NCBI GenBank assembly: GCA_003278925.1 | Contig: QCCN01000009.1 | Span: 1-64,000 of the forward strand | Source of the DNA: Prochlorococcus sp. AG-347-L17 | Lineage (GTDB): Bacteria; Cyanobacteriota; Cyanobacteriia; PCC-6307; Cyanobiaceae | DNA length: 64,000 nt | Direction of reading: 5' to 3' | Shown here: in pieces, positions 1 to 9,912 of the stretch | Numbering within the stretch: position 1 is the stretch's first letter | Layout of the letters: every line of letters starts with the position of its first letter | The notes under the pieces: generated by a model | Databases searched by the model: none | Told to the model about the DNA's origin: nothing | The model's input: the letters and a program-made list of their open reading frames with translations, nothing else | Position numbers and translations under genes: made by a program

Positions 1-2922
1 TTTGAATGGAATAAGAAAGGTAAGGAATTATTTTCACAACTAATAGAGTTGGGAAAATTAATTAAGGAAAATGGTGGAAAAAGTCAAATATATGCTGCAA
101 AACCAAGAAATGATAAGTTTAATCAAATAAATTGTTGGATTGAAGAGGTTAACAAAAGGCTTAATTCTAAAAATGTTATTGATTTTATATATGATATTTC
201 TAAGGATGATCTTTTATCGCAATATTTTTATATTGAAAATATATCAAAAGAAATTAATAAACATAATATAAAATTGGATTTTACTGAATTTAATTTATTA
301 CAAGATAAAATTTATAAAATAAAAGAAGGTTTCTTTACTGAATTTGTAAGAATATTTACCCAATTAGCTTATATAAAATTAATTGAATTAAAGAAAAGTT
401 TTTCTATTTTTAACTTCAATGATCTTATAAAGACTGTAGAAAATACATTTCTAGATTCGGAAATTAGTAATAGTAATACTCTATCTAAAATTCAAAAAAG
501 ATTTAAATGTGTCTTAGTTGATGAGTTCCAAGATACAGATATTACTCAGTGGAATTTAATAAAAAAGTTCTTTAATACAAAAAATCATTTTTTACTTTGC
601 GTAGGAGATCCAAAACAAGCGATTTACAAATTTAGAGGTGGAGATATTGAAACTTACTTAGATGCAAGATCCAATGCAATCGAAGTTTTTAGTCTTACAG
701 ATAACTATAGATCCTCAAAAAAGTTAATCGATGTTCTTAATAAACTTTATAAGAATGGACTTAAACAATCAAAACTAAACTATAGTAAATTAACCTCAAG
801 AATTAATGAAAATATTAATCCTGATTTTAAATTTAAGGATGTATTTGAAATTGTAGAATTTTCAAAAAAAGAGACTGACATAGATGATCTTGTAACTCAT
901 TACATAGTTAACTTTATTTTAAATAATAAAGAAATTGATATTAATAAAATTGCAATTCTTACATTAAATAATTCGCAATGCTTAGAATTCAAAAAAAAAT
1001 TAAATCAGTTTAACCTCCCATGCAAAATACAAAATAAACAAAATATTTTTGATACAGAAGCAAGTTCTCTATTATTTTTATTCATTGAATGTTTATTAAA
1101 TCCGAGGTCTTTAAAAAATATAACTTTGCTTACTACTTCAAAGTTTATAGAAATGAAATTAGAAGATTTACTTGATGATGGAATTAGTAATAATTTAGAA
1201 ATTTTAATTAATAAATGCATTACTTGGTCCCAAGAACTAAGTGAAAAAGGTTTTTTAAACATTGTTAATGAACTACTTATAAATTACAAGTCATCCTCGA
1301 TTATTCAAGATTCAGATTTAAATTCAAATTTATTTCAACTTTCAGAAATTGTTGAAATAGAATTAATAAATAATGATTTTGATCTCAATATAGTCTTCAA
1401 CTGGTATAAAAATCAGTTAGATCATATTTTAAGAATTTCTACTGGAGAAGATTTTTTGACTAAAGACTATAATCTTCAAAATGGAATAAATCTTTCTACC
1501 ATTCATAGTAGTAAAGGCCTCGAATTTGATATAGTGCTATGTCCATATCTCTCAATCATTTCAAAAAAGTCAAATAAAATTAAAGGACCTCTTTGGAAAT
1601 CAAATATTGATAGAAATATATACGTTAATATTTCTAATAATTACGCGAAAGTTGAAAAATTTAAATTAATAGAAGAAGAAGATTTATTTAAAGAGAGTGA
1701 GAGGTTAATTTATGTAGCACTTACAAGGAGCAAATATAAACTAATTGTTTTTAATGATTTAGAGGATACAGATAATATTTTAAATAATGATTTACTTAAT
1801 AATTTGGAAAATATCAATATTTATAATTCTACTTTTGAAGTCAGGATAGAAAAAGAGAAAATAAAAGAAATTTTTTCTAAGTTCCAAACCAATCGATTGA
1901 ATAATAATCTTTGGAAAATCGATAACTTTAATAAAAAAATATCTAATGTATTTAATTCTGATCAATTTATTTCTTATTCAAGTTATTCTTCTTGGATACG
2001 TAAAGACAAAAATATTGATGCAGTCATTAATCAATATAGTGATTATGAAGATAATATATCAATTATTAAAGATTCTAATTTTAAGAATTCAAAGAATTAT
2101 CCTAATTATTTTTCTTATCCAAATCCCTTAAGTGAATTTCCAAAAGGAACTATTCCTGGGACTTGCCTGCACAAAATAATAGAAAGATTTGAATTTAGAA
2201 ATGATAATAATCAAGAATTAGTTGATTTAATTATTGAGGAATTGAACTTTCATCAAATCGATACTTCCTTAGCTTTTAAAGTAAAAGATGCGATTTTAAG
2301 AATCATAAATATATCTTTAGGAAGAGAATTAGAAAATAAGAAACTAGTTGATATTCCAAATGAATACTTAATTAAGGAACTCAAATATGATTTAACCCTA
2401 TCTTATGAAGGTAGAAATATTAATTCTAATGATATATCAAATTGCTTTTTTTTAGATCAGGAATATGAATTTGGTGAAGAATATGCAAATAAAATAAATG
2501 ATCTTCAAATTATGAATAAAGGCTTTCATTCAGGATGTATTGATTGTGTTTTCCCTGTAGGAAATAAATTAGAAGATAGTAAATGGTGGGTAATTGATTG
2601 GAAAAGTAATTTTATTTCTGATAGTGATAATAGTGATTGTTTACCAAGAAACTATAACTATGAAAATATGAGAAATGAAATGATTAAACATCATTATCCA
2701 TTGCAATCTCATCTTTATTTATTAGCATTGCATAGATTATTAAAGTGGCGACTTAAAAATTATCAACCACATAAACATCTAGGAGGATATATTTATTTGT
2801 TTTTAAAGGGATTGCCAGATTTTGAATTATTTGAAAAATCTAAGTCTGAAGATATATCTCCAGGTATTTTTATTAGCAAAGCACCTTTAAAAAGAATTAA
2901 TTATTTAGATAACCTTTTTTAG
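1..2922 (+). CDS. recB: RecB, exodeoxyribonuclease V beta subunit (5'-truncated by window)
   Basis: This is the helicase-nuclease subunit of RecBCD, which resects double-strand breaks for RecA loading. The reading frame is open from base 1, so the TTG at 49 is internal and the true start with Walker A lies upstream. Visible UvrD/SF1 motifs in order are DEFQDTD (about base 520), GDPKQAIYKFRG (about 605), DNYRSS (about 700), STIHSSKGLEFD (about 1495) and YVALTRSK (about 1710). The C-terminal third carries the RecB nuclease signature: GCIDCVF, then VIDWKSN (about 2595) and YPLQSHLYLL, a QxxxY-type motif. RecB proteins run about 1,200 residues; about 973 are present here. The stop is 1 base before the recD start, so the two are co-transcribed; recC is presumably further upstream. 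Family assignment is secure. Confidence 0.93.
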   Translation, partial: FEWNKKGKELFSQLIELGKLIKENGGKSQIYAAKPRNDKFNQINCWIEEVNKRLNSKNVIDFIYDISKDDLLSQYFYIENISKEINKHNIKLDFTEFNLLQDKIYKIKEGFFTEFVRIFTQLAYIKLIELKKSFSIFNFNDLIKTVENTFLDSEISNSNTLSKIQKRFKCVLVDEFQDTDITQWNLIKKFFNTKNHFLLCVGDPKQAIYKFRGGDIETYLDARSNAIEVFSLTDNYRSSKKLIDVLNKLYKNGLKQSKLNYSKLTSRINENINPDFKFKDVFEIVEFSKKETDIDDLVTHYIVNFILNNKEIDINKIAILTLNNSQCLEFKKKLNQFNLPCKIQNKQNIFDTEASSLLFLFIECLLNPRSLKNITLLTTSKFIEMKLEDLLDDGISNNLEILINKCITWSQELSEKGFLNIVNELLINYKSSSIIQDSDLNSNLFQLSEIVEIELINNDFDLNIVFNWYKNQLDHILRISTGEDFLTKDYNLQNGINLSTIHSSKGLEFDIVLCPYLSIISKKSNKIKGPLWKSNIDRNIYVNISNNYAKVEKFKLIEEEDLFKESERLIYVALTRSKYKLIVFNDLEDTDNILNNDLLNNLENINIYNSTFEVRIEKEKIKEIFSKFQTNRLNNNLWKIDNFNKKISNVFNSDQFISYSSYSSWIRKDKNIDAVINQYSDYEDNISIIKDSNFKNSKNYPNYFSYPNPLSEFPKGTIPGTCLHKIIERFEFRNDNNQELVDLIIEELNFHQIDTSLAFKVKDAILRIINISLGRELENKKLVDIPNEYLIKELKYDLTLSYEGRNINSNDISNCFFLDQEYEFGEEYANKINDLQIMNKGFHSGCIDCVFPVGNKLEDSKWWVIDWKSNFISDSDNSDCLPRNYNYENMRNEMIKHHYPLQSHLYLLALHRLLKWRLKNYQPHKHLGGYIYLFLKGLPDFELFEKSKSEDISPGIFISKAPLKRINYLDNLF

Positions 2923-2923
2923 A

Positions 2924-4627
2924 ATGACTAAAACTATTACAGATATTGAAAAGTTTCAATATGATCATATATTTACTTTTATCTTAGGTATTTTCAAATT
3001 TAGTGAAAAAAAATATGGAAATTTCGTAAAAGATGTAATAAAAATTTTATTAGAGTTTGAAAAAAATGGTGAAACTATTATTGATGTTGATAATAGTTTA
3101 ATAATCTTTGAATTATTAGAAGATGGCTGGCCCAATAAACATATAGATGTTCTAAAAAATATCGGTTTGATTGGTTCCCTTCATTCTCCATTCGTATTAG
3201 AAAATAGAAAATTATCCTTATCAAAATGGTCAAAAAAGATAGAAAGAGTTATTAATTCATTTCTAAAAAAAATAGATACCGATAATTTAACGAATTCAAT
3301 AATTAACAAAGATGATAATAAAATTAATCAAATTAAAAATATATTTAAATATTCAAACTTAGTTTTCCTTCAAGGAGGACCAGGTACGGGTAAAACCACT
3401 TTAATAATAAAGTTAATACTAGAGCTCCTTCAAATTGATAACTTTTTAAATATTGGTTTATCCGCTCCAACTGGTAAAGCTACAGCTCGTTTAAAAGAAG
3501 CTCTTAATGATAAAAAAAATATTTCCTTAAGCAAATTTTTAAATCAAATAGAATTTCAAACTTTACATAGATGGATTTTAAATTCTCAAAATAAATCTCT
3601 TAAGTTGAAATTTAAACTAAAAGAGCTTGATATTTTCATAATTGATGAAATGTCTATGGTTAATATCGATTTGATTGAATCAGTTTTAAATTTGCTAGCA
3701 AAGGACTGTAAAATTATTTTAGTTGGAGATAAAAATCAATTGTCTCCAGTAAATAACTATTCTATATGGAATTATTTGTTTGAATATTCCGATAATACTT
3801 CAATTAAATCTTGCGTAGTAAATTTAGAAAAAACTTATAGAAATAATGGAGATATAGCATTAATTAGTAGTTTAATATTTGATAATGATTTTTCTTTACT
3901 TAATCAAAAGATAAAAGAATTAGAAAAAGACAATAATTCAAAAGAAATTACTATTTCAAAGAATAGAGAAAAAGATATTCCAAAAGATCTATTATTTTCG
4001 ATTACAAGTCATCTAAAAAAGTTAAATATTTCAACTTCAAATTTAAGTAAAAAAAAATATATATTTGATGAGAGTATTGATAATCTATTGCTTAATGAAA
4101 AAGATTTAGTAGATAAGATATTTCTGGATTTACAAAGTCACTTGATTTTATGCGAAAAAAATTCCGGAATATGGAGTGTTGAATATTTGAATGAAATTGT
4201 TTTTAGTCAAAAAAAACCCTATGACCTTAAAACCCTTAATGAGGGTGTTCCGATTATGTGTACAAAAAATAATAATGAACTTGGATTGTCAAATGGGGAT
4301 ATCGGAGTACTTATAGGTTTAAAAAATAAAAGAAAATATCTTTTTAGAAAATTTAATGATAATAACGAAGAAATTGTCACATTAATTGAGCCAACTAATT
4401 TAGAAAATGTTGTACCAGCAATAGCCATTACTATTCACAAATCTCAAGGAAGTGAATCTGAAAATGTAAACATTTTGTGGACCCAAAATTATAGAAGAAA
4501 TCAATATGCTGTAAAAGAAAAAAAAGATAATCAAAATATCTTTTGCAGAGATAATTTTGAAAGAAGGTTATTTTATACTGCCGTTACAAGAGCGAAAAAA
4601 TCATTAAATATATATTATTTAAATTAA
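2924..4627 (+). CDS. recD: RecD, exodeoxyribonuclease V alpha subunit
   Basis: RecD is the 5'-3' SF1B helicase motor of RecBCD. Walker A GGPGTGKTT lies at residues 151-159. It is followed by SAPTGKA (motif Ia), IDEMSMV (motif II), GDKNQLSPV (motif III), LEKTYRN (motif IV), AITIHKSQGSE (motif V) and YTAVTRAKKSL (motif VI) near the C-terminus. The length of 567 residues is normal for RecD. The first 140 residues are the usual variable RecBC-binding domain. The ATG follows the recB stop by 1 base, which suggests translational coupling. The gene is strongly AT-rich like its neighbours, so composition gives no sign of recent transfer. Confidence 0.93.
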   Translation: MTKTITDIEKFQYDHIFTFILGIFKFSEKKYGNFVKDVIKILLEFEKNGETIIDVDNSLIIFELLEDGWPNKHIDVLKNIGLIGSLHSPFVLENRKLSLSKWSKKIERVINSFLKKIDTDNLTNSIINKDDNKINQIKNIFKYSNLVFLQGGPGTGKTTLIIKLILELLQIDNFLNIGLSAPTGKATARLKEALNDKKNISLSKFLNQIEFQTLHRWILNSQNKSLKLKFKLKELDIFIIDEMSMVNIDLIESVLNLLAKDCKIILVGDKNQLSPVNNYSIWNYLFEYSDNTSIKSCVVNLEKTYRNNGDIALISSLIFDNDFSLLNQKIKELEKDNNSKEITISKNREKDIPKDLLFSITSHLKKLNISTSNLSKKKYIFDESIDNLLLNEKDLVDKIFLDLQSHLILCEKNSGIWSVEYLNEIVFSQKKPYDLKTLNEGVPIMCTKNNNELGLSNGDIGVLIGLKNKRKYLFRKFNDNNEEIVTLIEPTNLENVVPAIAITIHKSQGSESENVNILWTQNYRRNQYAVKEKKDNQNIFCRDNFERRLFYTAVTRAKKSLNIYYLN

Positions 4628-4729
4628 ATTTTAATTTTGAGAAATTAATAATATCTTAACCCCAAGATGTTAGATTAATAATTCGGCTCTGTAAGGCTAA
4701 TCAACAATTTAAGTCAATTTAGATATTTG

Positions 4730-4764
4730 TTGAATGCCTAATCAGAAGATTATTAGGCATTTAA
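4730..4764 (+). promoter_or_regulatory. Start-proximal RNA hairpin in front of the DEAD-box helicase gene
   Basis: A perfect 10-bp inverted repeat, AATGCCTAAT (4733-4742) and ATTAGGCATT (4752-4761), flanks a 9-base loop. Three more pairs (one G-U) extend the stem to 4730/4764. The structure ends one base before the ATG at 4766 and no free Shine-Dalgarno is visible. In RNA it would sequester the initiation region. There is no T-tract, so an intrinsic terminator is unlikely. A role in translational control, possibly autoregulation by the helicase itself, is inference. Confidence 0.6.
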
Positions 4765-4765
4765 A

Positions 4766-6547
4766 ATGGCTTTAAAAAAAGATAGTAACTCTCTTGGTAG
4801 TGAGCAGGAAAAGTCTCAGAATAAAGATTCTTCCCTACAAGAGTTCAAGAACTTAGATTACAAAAAAGAAATTGAATCTCAACTATTGGAAGTATCGAAA
4901 GGAGATGATAATGAGAATGGATTTCTCGATTTTGGGTTTAATAAATCGATATTAAAATCGTTAATAAATAAAGGATATAAAAATCCAACTCCTATCCAAA
5001 AAGCTGCAATTCCCGAACTAATGTTAGGTAGGGATTTGCTAGGCCAAGCACAAACAGGAACAGGAAAGACTGCAGCTTTCGCATTACCATTAATTGAAAA
5101 ACTTTCAGATAATAAAGAATTAAATGCCAAGGTTTTAGTTATGACTCCTACAAGAGAATTAGCAACTCAAGTGGCAGAATCTTTTAAAAGTTATAGTTCT
5201 GAATCTAGTAATTTTAAGACGGTTGCAATATATGGAGGTACCGACTATCGAAATCAAATTTCTGCATTAAAAAGAAAAGTTGACGTAGTAGTTGGGACCC
5301 CAGGCCGAATTATGGATCATATAAGGCAGGGGACTTTTAAAATTAAAGATATAAATTGTCTTGTTTTAGATGAGGCAGATGAAATGTTAAATATGGGTTT
5401 TCTTGAAGATATTGAATGGATAATAGATCAACTTCCCGAAAATAAACAGATGGTATTGTTTTCAGCAACAATGCCTAATGAGATAAGAAATATAGCAAAA
5501 AAATATCTAAATGATCCCGCCGAAATATCAATCAAAAGTGTAAAAAAAGAAACTCAATTAATTTCGCAAAAATTTCTATATGTACAAAGGCATCATAAGT
5601 TAGATGCTTTAAAAAGAATACTAGAACTTAATAACGAGGGAGTAATTATTTTTGTTAGGACAAAACTACTTACTACTTCAATAGCTGAAGCTTTAGAGAA
5701 TTCAGGTCATACTGTGGCTGTACTTAATGGAGATATACCTCAAAATCAAAGAGAAAATACTGTAGATAGATTGAAAAAAGGATTTATTAATATTCTTGTC
5801 GCAACTGATGTCGCAGCTAGAGGATTAGATGTTGAGAGGATAAAACTTGTCGTTAATTACGATTTTCCTTTTGACAAGGAAACATATACTCATAGAATTG
5901 GAAGAACTGGAAGGGCAGGCAGATCAGGAGAAGCAATTTTATTTGTTAATCAAAGAGAAAAACATTTTCTAAGAAACTTAGAAAACTCAACAAGAACCAA
6001 GATTGAAGAAATTAATATACCAAGTAATAAAATAATAAATGAAAAAAGGATGGATAAACTTATAGAAAATGTTAATGAGAGTTTTTTAGCTAAAGATGAA
6101 AATGAAGAAAATAAAGCTTTGATTATTGATGTAGTAGATAATTTAAAAGAAAAATACTCTATGGATGACTCAAGTATTGCAATGGCGGCGATTAATTTAG
6201 TAATAGGTAATAAATCATTTTTTGTTAATGACGATGATTCTTGGATTAATAAACAAAATAATAGTGATCGAAATAGATCAAATAGAAATAGTAATAATCG
6301 TATGAGAAATTCAAATAGAAGAAATAATTATCAAAATGATTCTTTTGAAACCTACAAATTTAACTTTGGTAAATTTGATGGAGTTAGAGTTGCAAATATC
6401 ATATCCTCAATCTGTAATTCAACTAATATAAATGGTAGATCCATAGGTAAGATACAGATTTTTAATGATTATAGTTTGGTAGATTTACCCAGAGATCTGC
6501 ATAGAGAAACTAAAAATAAATTAAAAAAAATTAAAGTCAGAAACTAG
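4766..6547 (+). CDS. deaD: DEAD-box ATP-dependent RNA helicase (DeaD/CsdA type)
   Basis: This enzyme unwinds RNA duplexes in ribosome assembly, mRNA decay and cold response. An acidic 45-residue N-terminal tail precedes the Q motif (TPIQ, about 75). Walker A AQTGTGKT is at 95-102, PTRELA about 129, GG about 158, TPGR about 179, DEAD at 203-206 and SAT at 234-236. The second RecA domain has VATDVAARGLD and HRIGRTGRAGRSGE. A low-complexity Asn/Arg/Ser-rich linker (about residues 498-520) joins a terminal domain of about 65 residues resembling the DbpA/CsdA RNA-binding RRM (starting FNFGKFDGVRVANII). The length of 593 residues is normal. A small secreted-protein gene and an ABC exporter follow at gaps of 9 and 11 bases, probably one transcript. 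The start is set by the ATG just after the hairpin. Confidence 0.93.
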   Translation: MALKKDSNSLGSEQEKSQNKDSSLQEFKNLDYKKEIESQLLEVSKGDDNENGFLDFGFNKSILKSLINKGYKNPTPIQKAAIPELMLGRDLLGQAQTGTGKTAAFALPLIEKLSDNKELNAKVLVMTPTRELATQVAESFKSYSSESSNFKTVAIYGGTDYRNQISALKRKVDVVVGTPGRIMDHIRQGTFKIKDINCLVLDEADEMLNMGFLEDIEWIIDQLPENKQMVLFSATMPNEIRNIAKKYLNDPAEISIKSVKKETQLISQKFLYVQRHHKLDALKRILELNNEGVIIFVRTKLLTTSIAEALENSGHTVAVLNGDIPQNQRENTVDRLKKGFINILVATDVAARGLDVERIKLVVNYDFPFDKETYTHRIGRTGRAGRSGEAILFVNQREKHFLRNLENSTRTKIEEINIPSNKIINEKRMDKLIENVNESFLAKDENEENKALIIDVVDNLKEKYSMDDSSIAMAAINLVIGNKSFFVNDDDSWINKQNNSDRNRSNRNSNNRMRNSNRRNNYQNDSFETYKFNFGKFDGVRVANIISSICNSTNINGRSIGKIQIFNDYSLVDLPRDLHRETKNKLKKIKVRN

Positions 6548-6556
6548 TGATAGAGA

Positions 6557-6850
6557 ATGAAAGCTGGCAAATATAATTTCTTTATTTTTGTGAATCTGAT
6601 AATACTATTCAACTCCTTTAATAGTTATTATTTAGCTCAAATGAAACAAAATTCAATCATAAAATTATTTTGTCTTCAGAGTGTCAAAGAGGAGATGATG
6701 AAAGCAGAAATGGTATATAGTGAAGAAATTGCTAATGAAACTTGTAATTGTTATTACGAAGAATTTATGCAAACTGCAAGTCATCAAGATGCAAAAACAA
6801 AATGTAAATTAGAAACTAAAGAAAATTTAAATCATAATAGAAAAATTTAA
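6557..6850 (+). CDS. Small cysteine-containing secreted protein of unknown function
   Basis: I do not recognise a family. The 97 residues open with a basic tip (MKAGKYN) and a hydrophobic segment (about residues 8-26) that looks like a signal peptide or N-terminal anchor. The remainder is charged and contains four cysteines after the leader (FCLQS, ETCNCYYEE, KTKCKLE). That spacing could support disulfides if the protein is exported. It lies 9 bases after the helicase gene and 11 before the ABC exporter, so it is probably co-transcribed with both. The arrangement suggests a lineage-specific envelope protein, but no function can be inferred. Confidence 0.6.
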   Translation: MKAGKYNFFIFVNLIILFNSFNSYYLAQMKQNSIIKLFCLQSVKEEMMKAEMVYSEEIANETCNCYYEEFMQTASHQDAKTKCKLETKENLNHNRKI

Positions 6851-6861
6851 TTATTATTTTT

Positions 6862-8634
6862 ATGAGGTCTAAGAACAATCAAAATCCAATAATTAGACTT
6901 TATTTAAATCTGATTGATGAAAGAAGGTTACTATTTTTTGCTTTTCTTAGTTCCATTATTAATAAAATATTAGATTTAGCTCCCCCTGTAATAATTGGTC
7001 TTGCAGTGGATATCGTTGTTAAGGAACAGAATTCATGGATTGCTGGTTTTGGAATAAAAGAAGTTCCAGCACAATTGATTTTTCTTGCATTTGCTTCAGG
7101 AATAGTTTGGTCTGGTGAATCCTCCTTTGAATATTTATATTCGATTTTATGGAGAAATTTGGCTCAGCTATCACAACATAAATTAAGAATAAAAGCTTAT
7201 GAGCATATTCAGGAATTAGATATGGATTTTTTTGAAAATGATAATACTGGAAGGCTATTATCTATTTTGAATGATGATATAAATCAACTCGAGAGATTCC
7301 TTGACCAAGGGGCTAATCAGATTATTCAGTTATTTGTAACTGTCTTAATAATTGGGGGCACTATGATTTTTGTGGCCCCAAAAATTGCATTATTTGCTTT
7401 CTTTCCTATTCCCATTATATTTTTAGGATCAATTAAATTTCAAAGGAAGCTTGCTCCAAAATACAGAGATGTAAGAAATAAAGCTGGACTGTTGGCATCA
7501 AGGCTTAATAATAATTTAAGTGGGATTCTAACCATAAAAAGTTTTACTAAAGAAAAATGGGAACTAAATAGATTAAATAAAGAAAGCCTCGATTATCAAA
7601 GAAGTAATAAGGCTGCAATAAAATTATCTTCTGCTTTTATCCCTCTTATAAGATTTGCAATTTTATTTGCTTTTATAGCGATTCTATTAATTGGAGGTTT
7701 CCAAACTTGGAATAAGACACTTGATGTAGGTACTTATAGTTTTTTAGTGTTTATTACACAAAGACTATTATGGCCTTTAACTACTTTGGGGCATGTTTTA
7801 GATGATTTTCAGAGATCTATGGCTTCAATAGATAGAGTAATTGATCTCATAGATACGCCTATAAAAATAAAAGATGGAAAAATAAAAATTGAACCTAAAG
7901 ATATCAAAGGAGAAATTATTTTTAATAATGTAAATTTTAATTATCCTGGACGAGATTTAACTTTAAAAAACATAAATTTCAAAATTGAAAATTACTCAAC
8001 ATTAGGAATTGTTGGTTTAACAGGTTCTGGGAAAAGTACAATAATAAAACTACTTCTTAGAATTTATGATAGTAATAATGGTTCAATAACCTTGGATGGG
8101 GTTTCTATTAAAGAAATAAATTTGAGGGATTTAAGAAAGTGTATCTCTTTAGTAAGTCAAGAAACTTATTTATTTCATGGCAGTGTACAAGAAAATATTG
8201 CTTATGGATCAATCAACCCAAGTCTTAAAGATATTCTTAAAGCTTCAAAGATTGCGGAAGCTCATAAATTTATTGAAAAATTACCAGATGGTTATAAAAC
8301 TATAGTGGGGGAAAGGGGCCAAAGGCTCTCAGGGGGGCAACGTCAAAGAATTGCCTTGGCGAGAGCTGTTTTAAAGGATGCTCCAATATTAATATTAGAT
8401 GAAGCTACAGCTTCAGTTGATAATGAAACAGAGGCTTTAATTCAAAAATCGTTATCTAAAATCACAAAAGAAAGAACAACGATAGTAATAGCTCATAGAT
8501 TAAGCACTATAAAAAATGCGGATAATATTTTAGTTATTGAAAAAGGTAAAATAGTTGAAAGCGGAAAACATGAAAAACTATTAGATCAGAACAAAATATA
8601 TGCTGATTTGTGGAATGTTCAAGTAGGAATCTAG
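6862..8634 (+). CDS. ABC exporter half-transporter (multidrug/lipid type, fused TMD-NBD)
   Basis: This is a type IV ABC exporter with an N-terminal six-helix membrane domain (about residues 20-310) and a C-terminal ATPase domain (about 345-590). Walker A GLTGSGKST is near residue 387, the Q-loop in SLVSQETYLFHG, the signature LSGGQRQRIALARA near 488, Walker B LILDEATAS near 511 and the H-loop in IAHRLST. At 590 residues it is the usual size for homodimeric MsbA/LmrA-like transporters. The substrate cannot be read from sequence; lipid or drug export is typical of the family. It follows the small secreted protein by 11 bases and converges on psbP with a 14-base gap. Confidence 0.9.
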   Translation: MRSKNNQNPIIRLYLNLIDERRLLFFAFLSSIINKILDLAPPVIIGLAVDIVVKEQNSWIAGFGIKEVPAQLIFLAFASGIVWSGESSFEYLYSILWRNLAQLSQHKLRIKAYEHIQELDMDFFENDNTGRLLSILNDDINQLERFLDQGANQIIQLFVTVLIIGGTMIFVAPKIALFAFFPIPIIFLGSIKFQRKLAPKYRDVRNKAGLLASRLNNNLSGILTIKSFTKEKWELNRLNKESLDYQRSNKAAIKLSSAFIPLIRFAILFAFIAILLIGGFQTWNKTLDVGTYSFLVFITQRLLWPLTTLGHVLDDFQRSMASIDRVIDLIDTPIKIKDGKIKIEPKDIKGEIIFNNVNFNYPGRDLTLKNINFKIENYSTLGIVGLTGSGKSTIIKLLLRIYDSNNGSITLDGVSIKEINLRDLRKCISLVSQETYLFHGSVQENIAYGSINPSLKDILKASKIAEAHKFIEKLPDGYKTIVGERGQRLSGGQRQRIALARAVLKDAPILILDEATASVDNETEALIQKSLSKITKERTTIVIAHRLSTIKNADNILVIEKGKIVESGKHEKLLDQNKIYADLWNVQVGI

Positions 8635-8648
8635 TATGAATTTCTAAA

Positions 8649-9206
8649 CTATATTAAGAAGTTAAATGATTCAATTACGTTACTAAACATACCGTCAACT
8701 TTATTCCACCTTTCTTCACTTGTTCCCACAGCGAAAGTGTAAAGTGTTCCTCTATCAATTACGACAGTAGCTAATTCATGTCTTCCCTGTTCATTTAAAT
8801 TTAATTCATATTCTAAATCATAGAAAATATGATTGGATGCCTCCCTCTTATTGGAATTTATAAGTTTTACCTCTCTACCTGAACCTTCGGGAGCAATGAC
8901 TTTATCAATTAAAGTTTGACCTACTTCACTTGGGCTTCCTAATTGTTCTAATTGAACCTCTTTATTGACATCAGAAATAACTAAACTTAAGGTCTCATTA
9001 CTATTTATTAAATCATGATAAATAATTTCAGGTCCTCCATCTACTTTTACTCTAGTCCATCCTGTTGGATACAAAAAGGCATATCTACCATCTGGACTTT
9101 GATAAGCTTCTAATCCCGCATTTAGTCCGCCACTACAAGCGCTCAGTGTTAAGCACAAAAAAACCAAAAATAGATATTTGAAAGGGTTAAATTTAATATT
9201 TTTCAT
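8649..9206 (-). CDS. psbP: PsbP-family photosystem II lipoprotein (CyanoP)
   Basis: This is a lumenal extrinsic protein associated with photosystem II assembly and the oxygen-evolving centre. The N-terminus has a short basic region, a hydrophobic core and a lipobox, LTLSAC, placing the lipidated cysteine at residue 24. The mature part carries the PsbP-domain start YQSPDGRYAFLYPTGW, followed by IIYHDLI and a C-terminal WNKVDGMFSNVIESF segment. The length of 185 residues is normal for cyanobacterial PsbP. It is transcribed divergently from recR with about 100 bases between starts. Family assignment is firm; the precise role of CyanoP is less settled than that of plant PsbP. Confidence 0.92.
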   Translation of the reverse strand: MKNIKFNPFKYLFLVFLCLTLSACSGGLNAGLEAYQSPDGRYAFLYPTGWTRVKVDGGPEIIYHDLINSNETLSLVISDVNKEVQLEQLGSPSEVGQTLIDKVIAPEGSGREVKLINSNKREASNHIFYDLEYELNLNEQGRHELATVVIDRGTLYTFAVGTSEERWNKVDGMFSNVIESFNFLI

Positions 9207-9309
9207 TTTGTTTGAAATTACTAACTAAAAACATAATAAGACATTAAAAGCAAACAATTATGGCAATTCGGAATTTTGCGTCTAAATTATCTCTAGAAAT
9301 AGTTTAATT

Positions 9310-9909
9310 TTGATTACTTATACAAAACCACTTTCAAAATTAATCGGTCATTTTGAGAAATTCCCAGGGATTGGTCCAAGAACAGCGCAACGATTAGCCC
9401 TGTTTATTTTAAAACAACCTGAAAGTACAATAAGAGAATTTTCAAAGGCTCTGTTAGAAGCACATAGTAATGTTGGTCGTTGCAAAAAATGTTTCAATTT
9501 GACTTCAGAAGATGAATGCGAAATTTGTAGAAATACTGAAAGAAATCACAAACTAATCTGTGTAGTAGCAGAAACTAAAGATTTGCTTGCTTTGGAGCGC
9601 GCCAGAGAATTTAAAGGTGTTTACCATGTTATTGGTGGATTAATATCCCCAATGGATTCTGTTGGCCCCGAACTCTTAGAAATAAGAAGCTTGGTAGAAA
9701 GAGTTAGTAAATCTGAAATAGATGAGATCATATTGGCATTGACCCCAAGTGTTGAGGGAGATACAACAAGTCTTTATATTGGAAAATTGTTAGCCCCTTT
9801 TACTAAAGTTACGAGGATTGCATATGGGCTCCCAATGGGCAGTGAACTTGAATATGTGGATGAAGTTACTCTTGCAAGGGCCCTAGAAGGCAGAACTAAA
9901 CTAAATTAG
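9310..9909 (+). CDS. recR: RecR recombination mediator
   Basis: RecR forms a DNA-clamp ring that works with RecO/RecF to load RecA at gaps. Visible elements are the helix-hairpin-helix [17 protein letters not shown] (about residues 17-33), a four-cysteine zinc module CKKC...CEIC (about 56-72) and a Toprim domain beginning [12 protein letters not shown] and continuing to [14 protein letters not shown]. The 199-residue length is typical. Translation appears to start at TTG (9310); no in-frame ATG precedes the HhH motif. lipA follows after 3 bases, so the pair is co-transcribed. Confidence 0.93.
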   Translation: MITYTKPLSKLIGHFEKFPGIGPRTAQRLALFILKQPESTIREFSKALLEAHSNVGRCKKCFNLTSEDECEICRNTERNHKLICVVAETKDLLALERAREFKGVYHVIGGLISPMDSVGPELLEIRSLVERVSKSEIDEIILALTPSVEGDTTSLYIGKLLAPFTKVTRIAYGLPMGSELEYVDEVTLARALEGRTKLN

Positions 9910-9912
9910 ATA

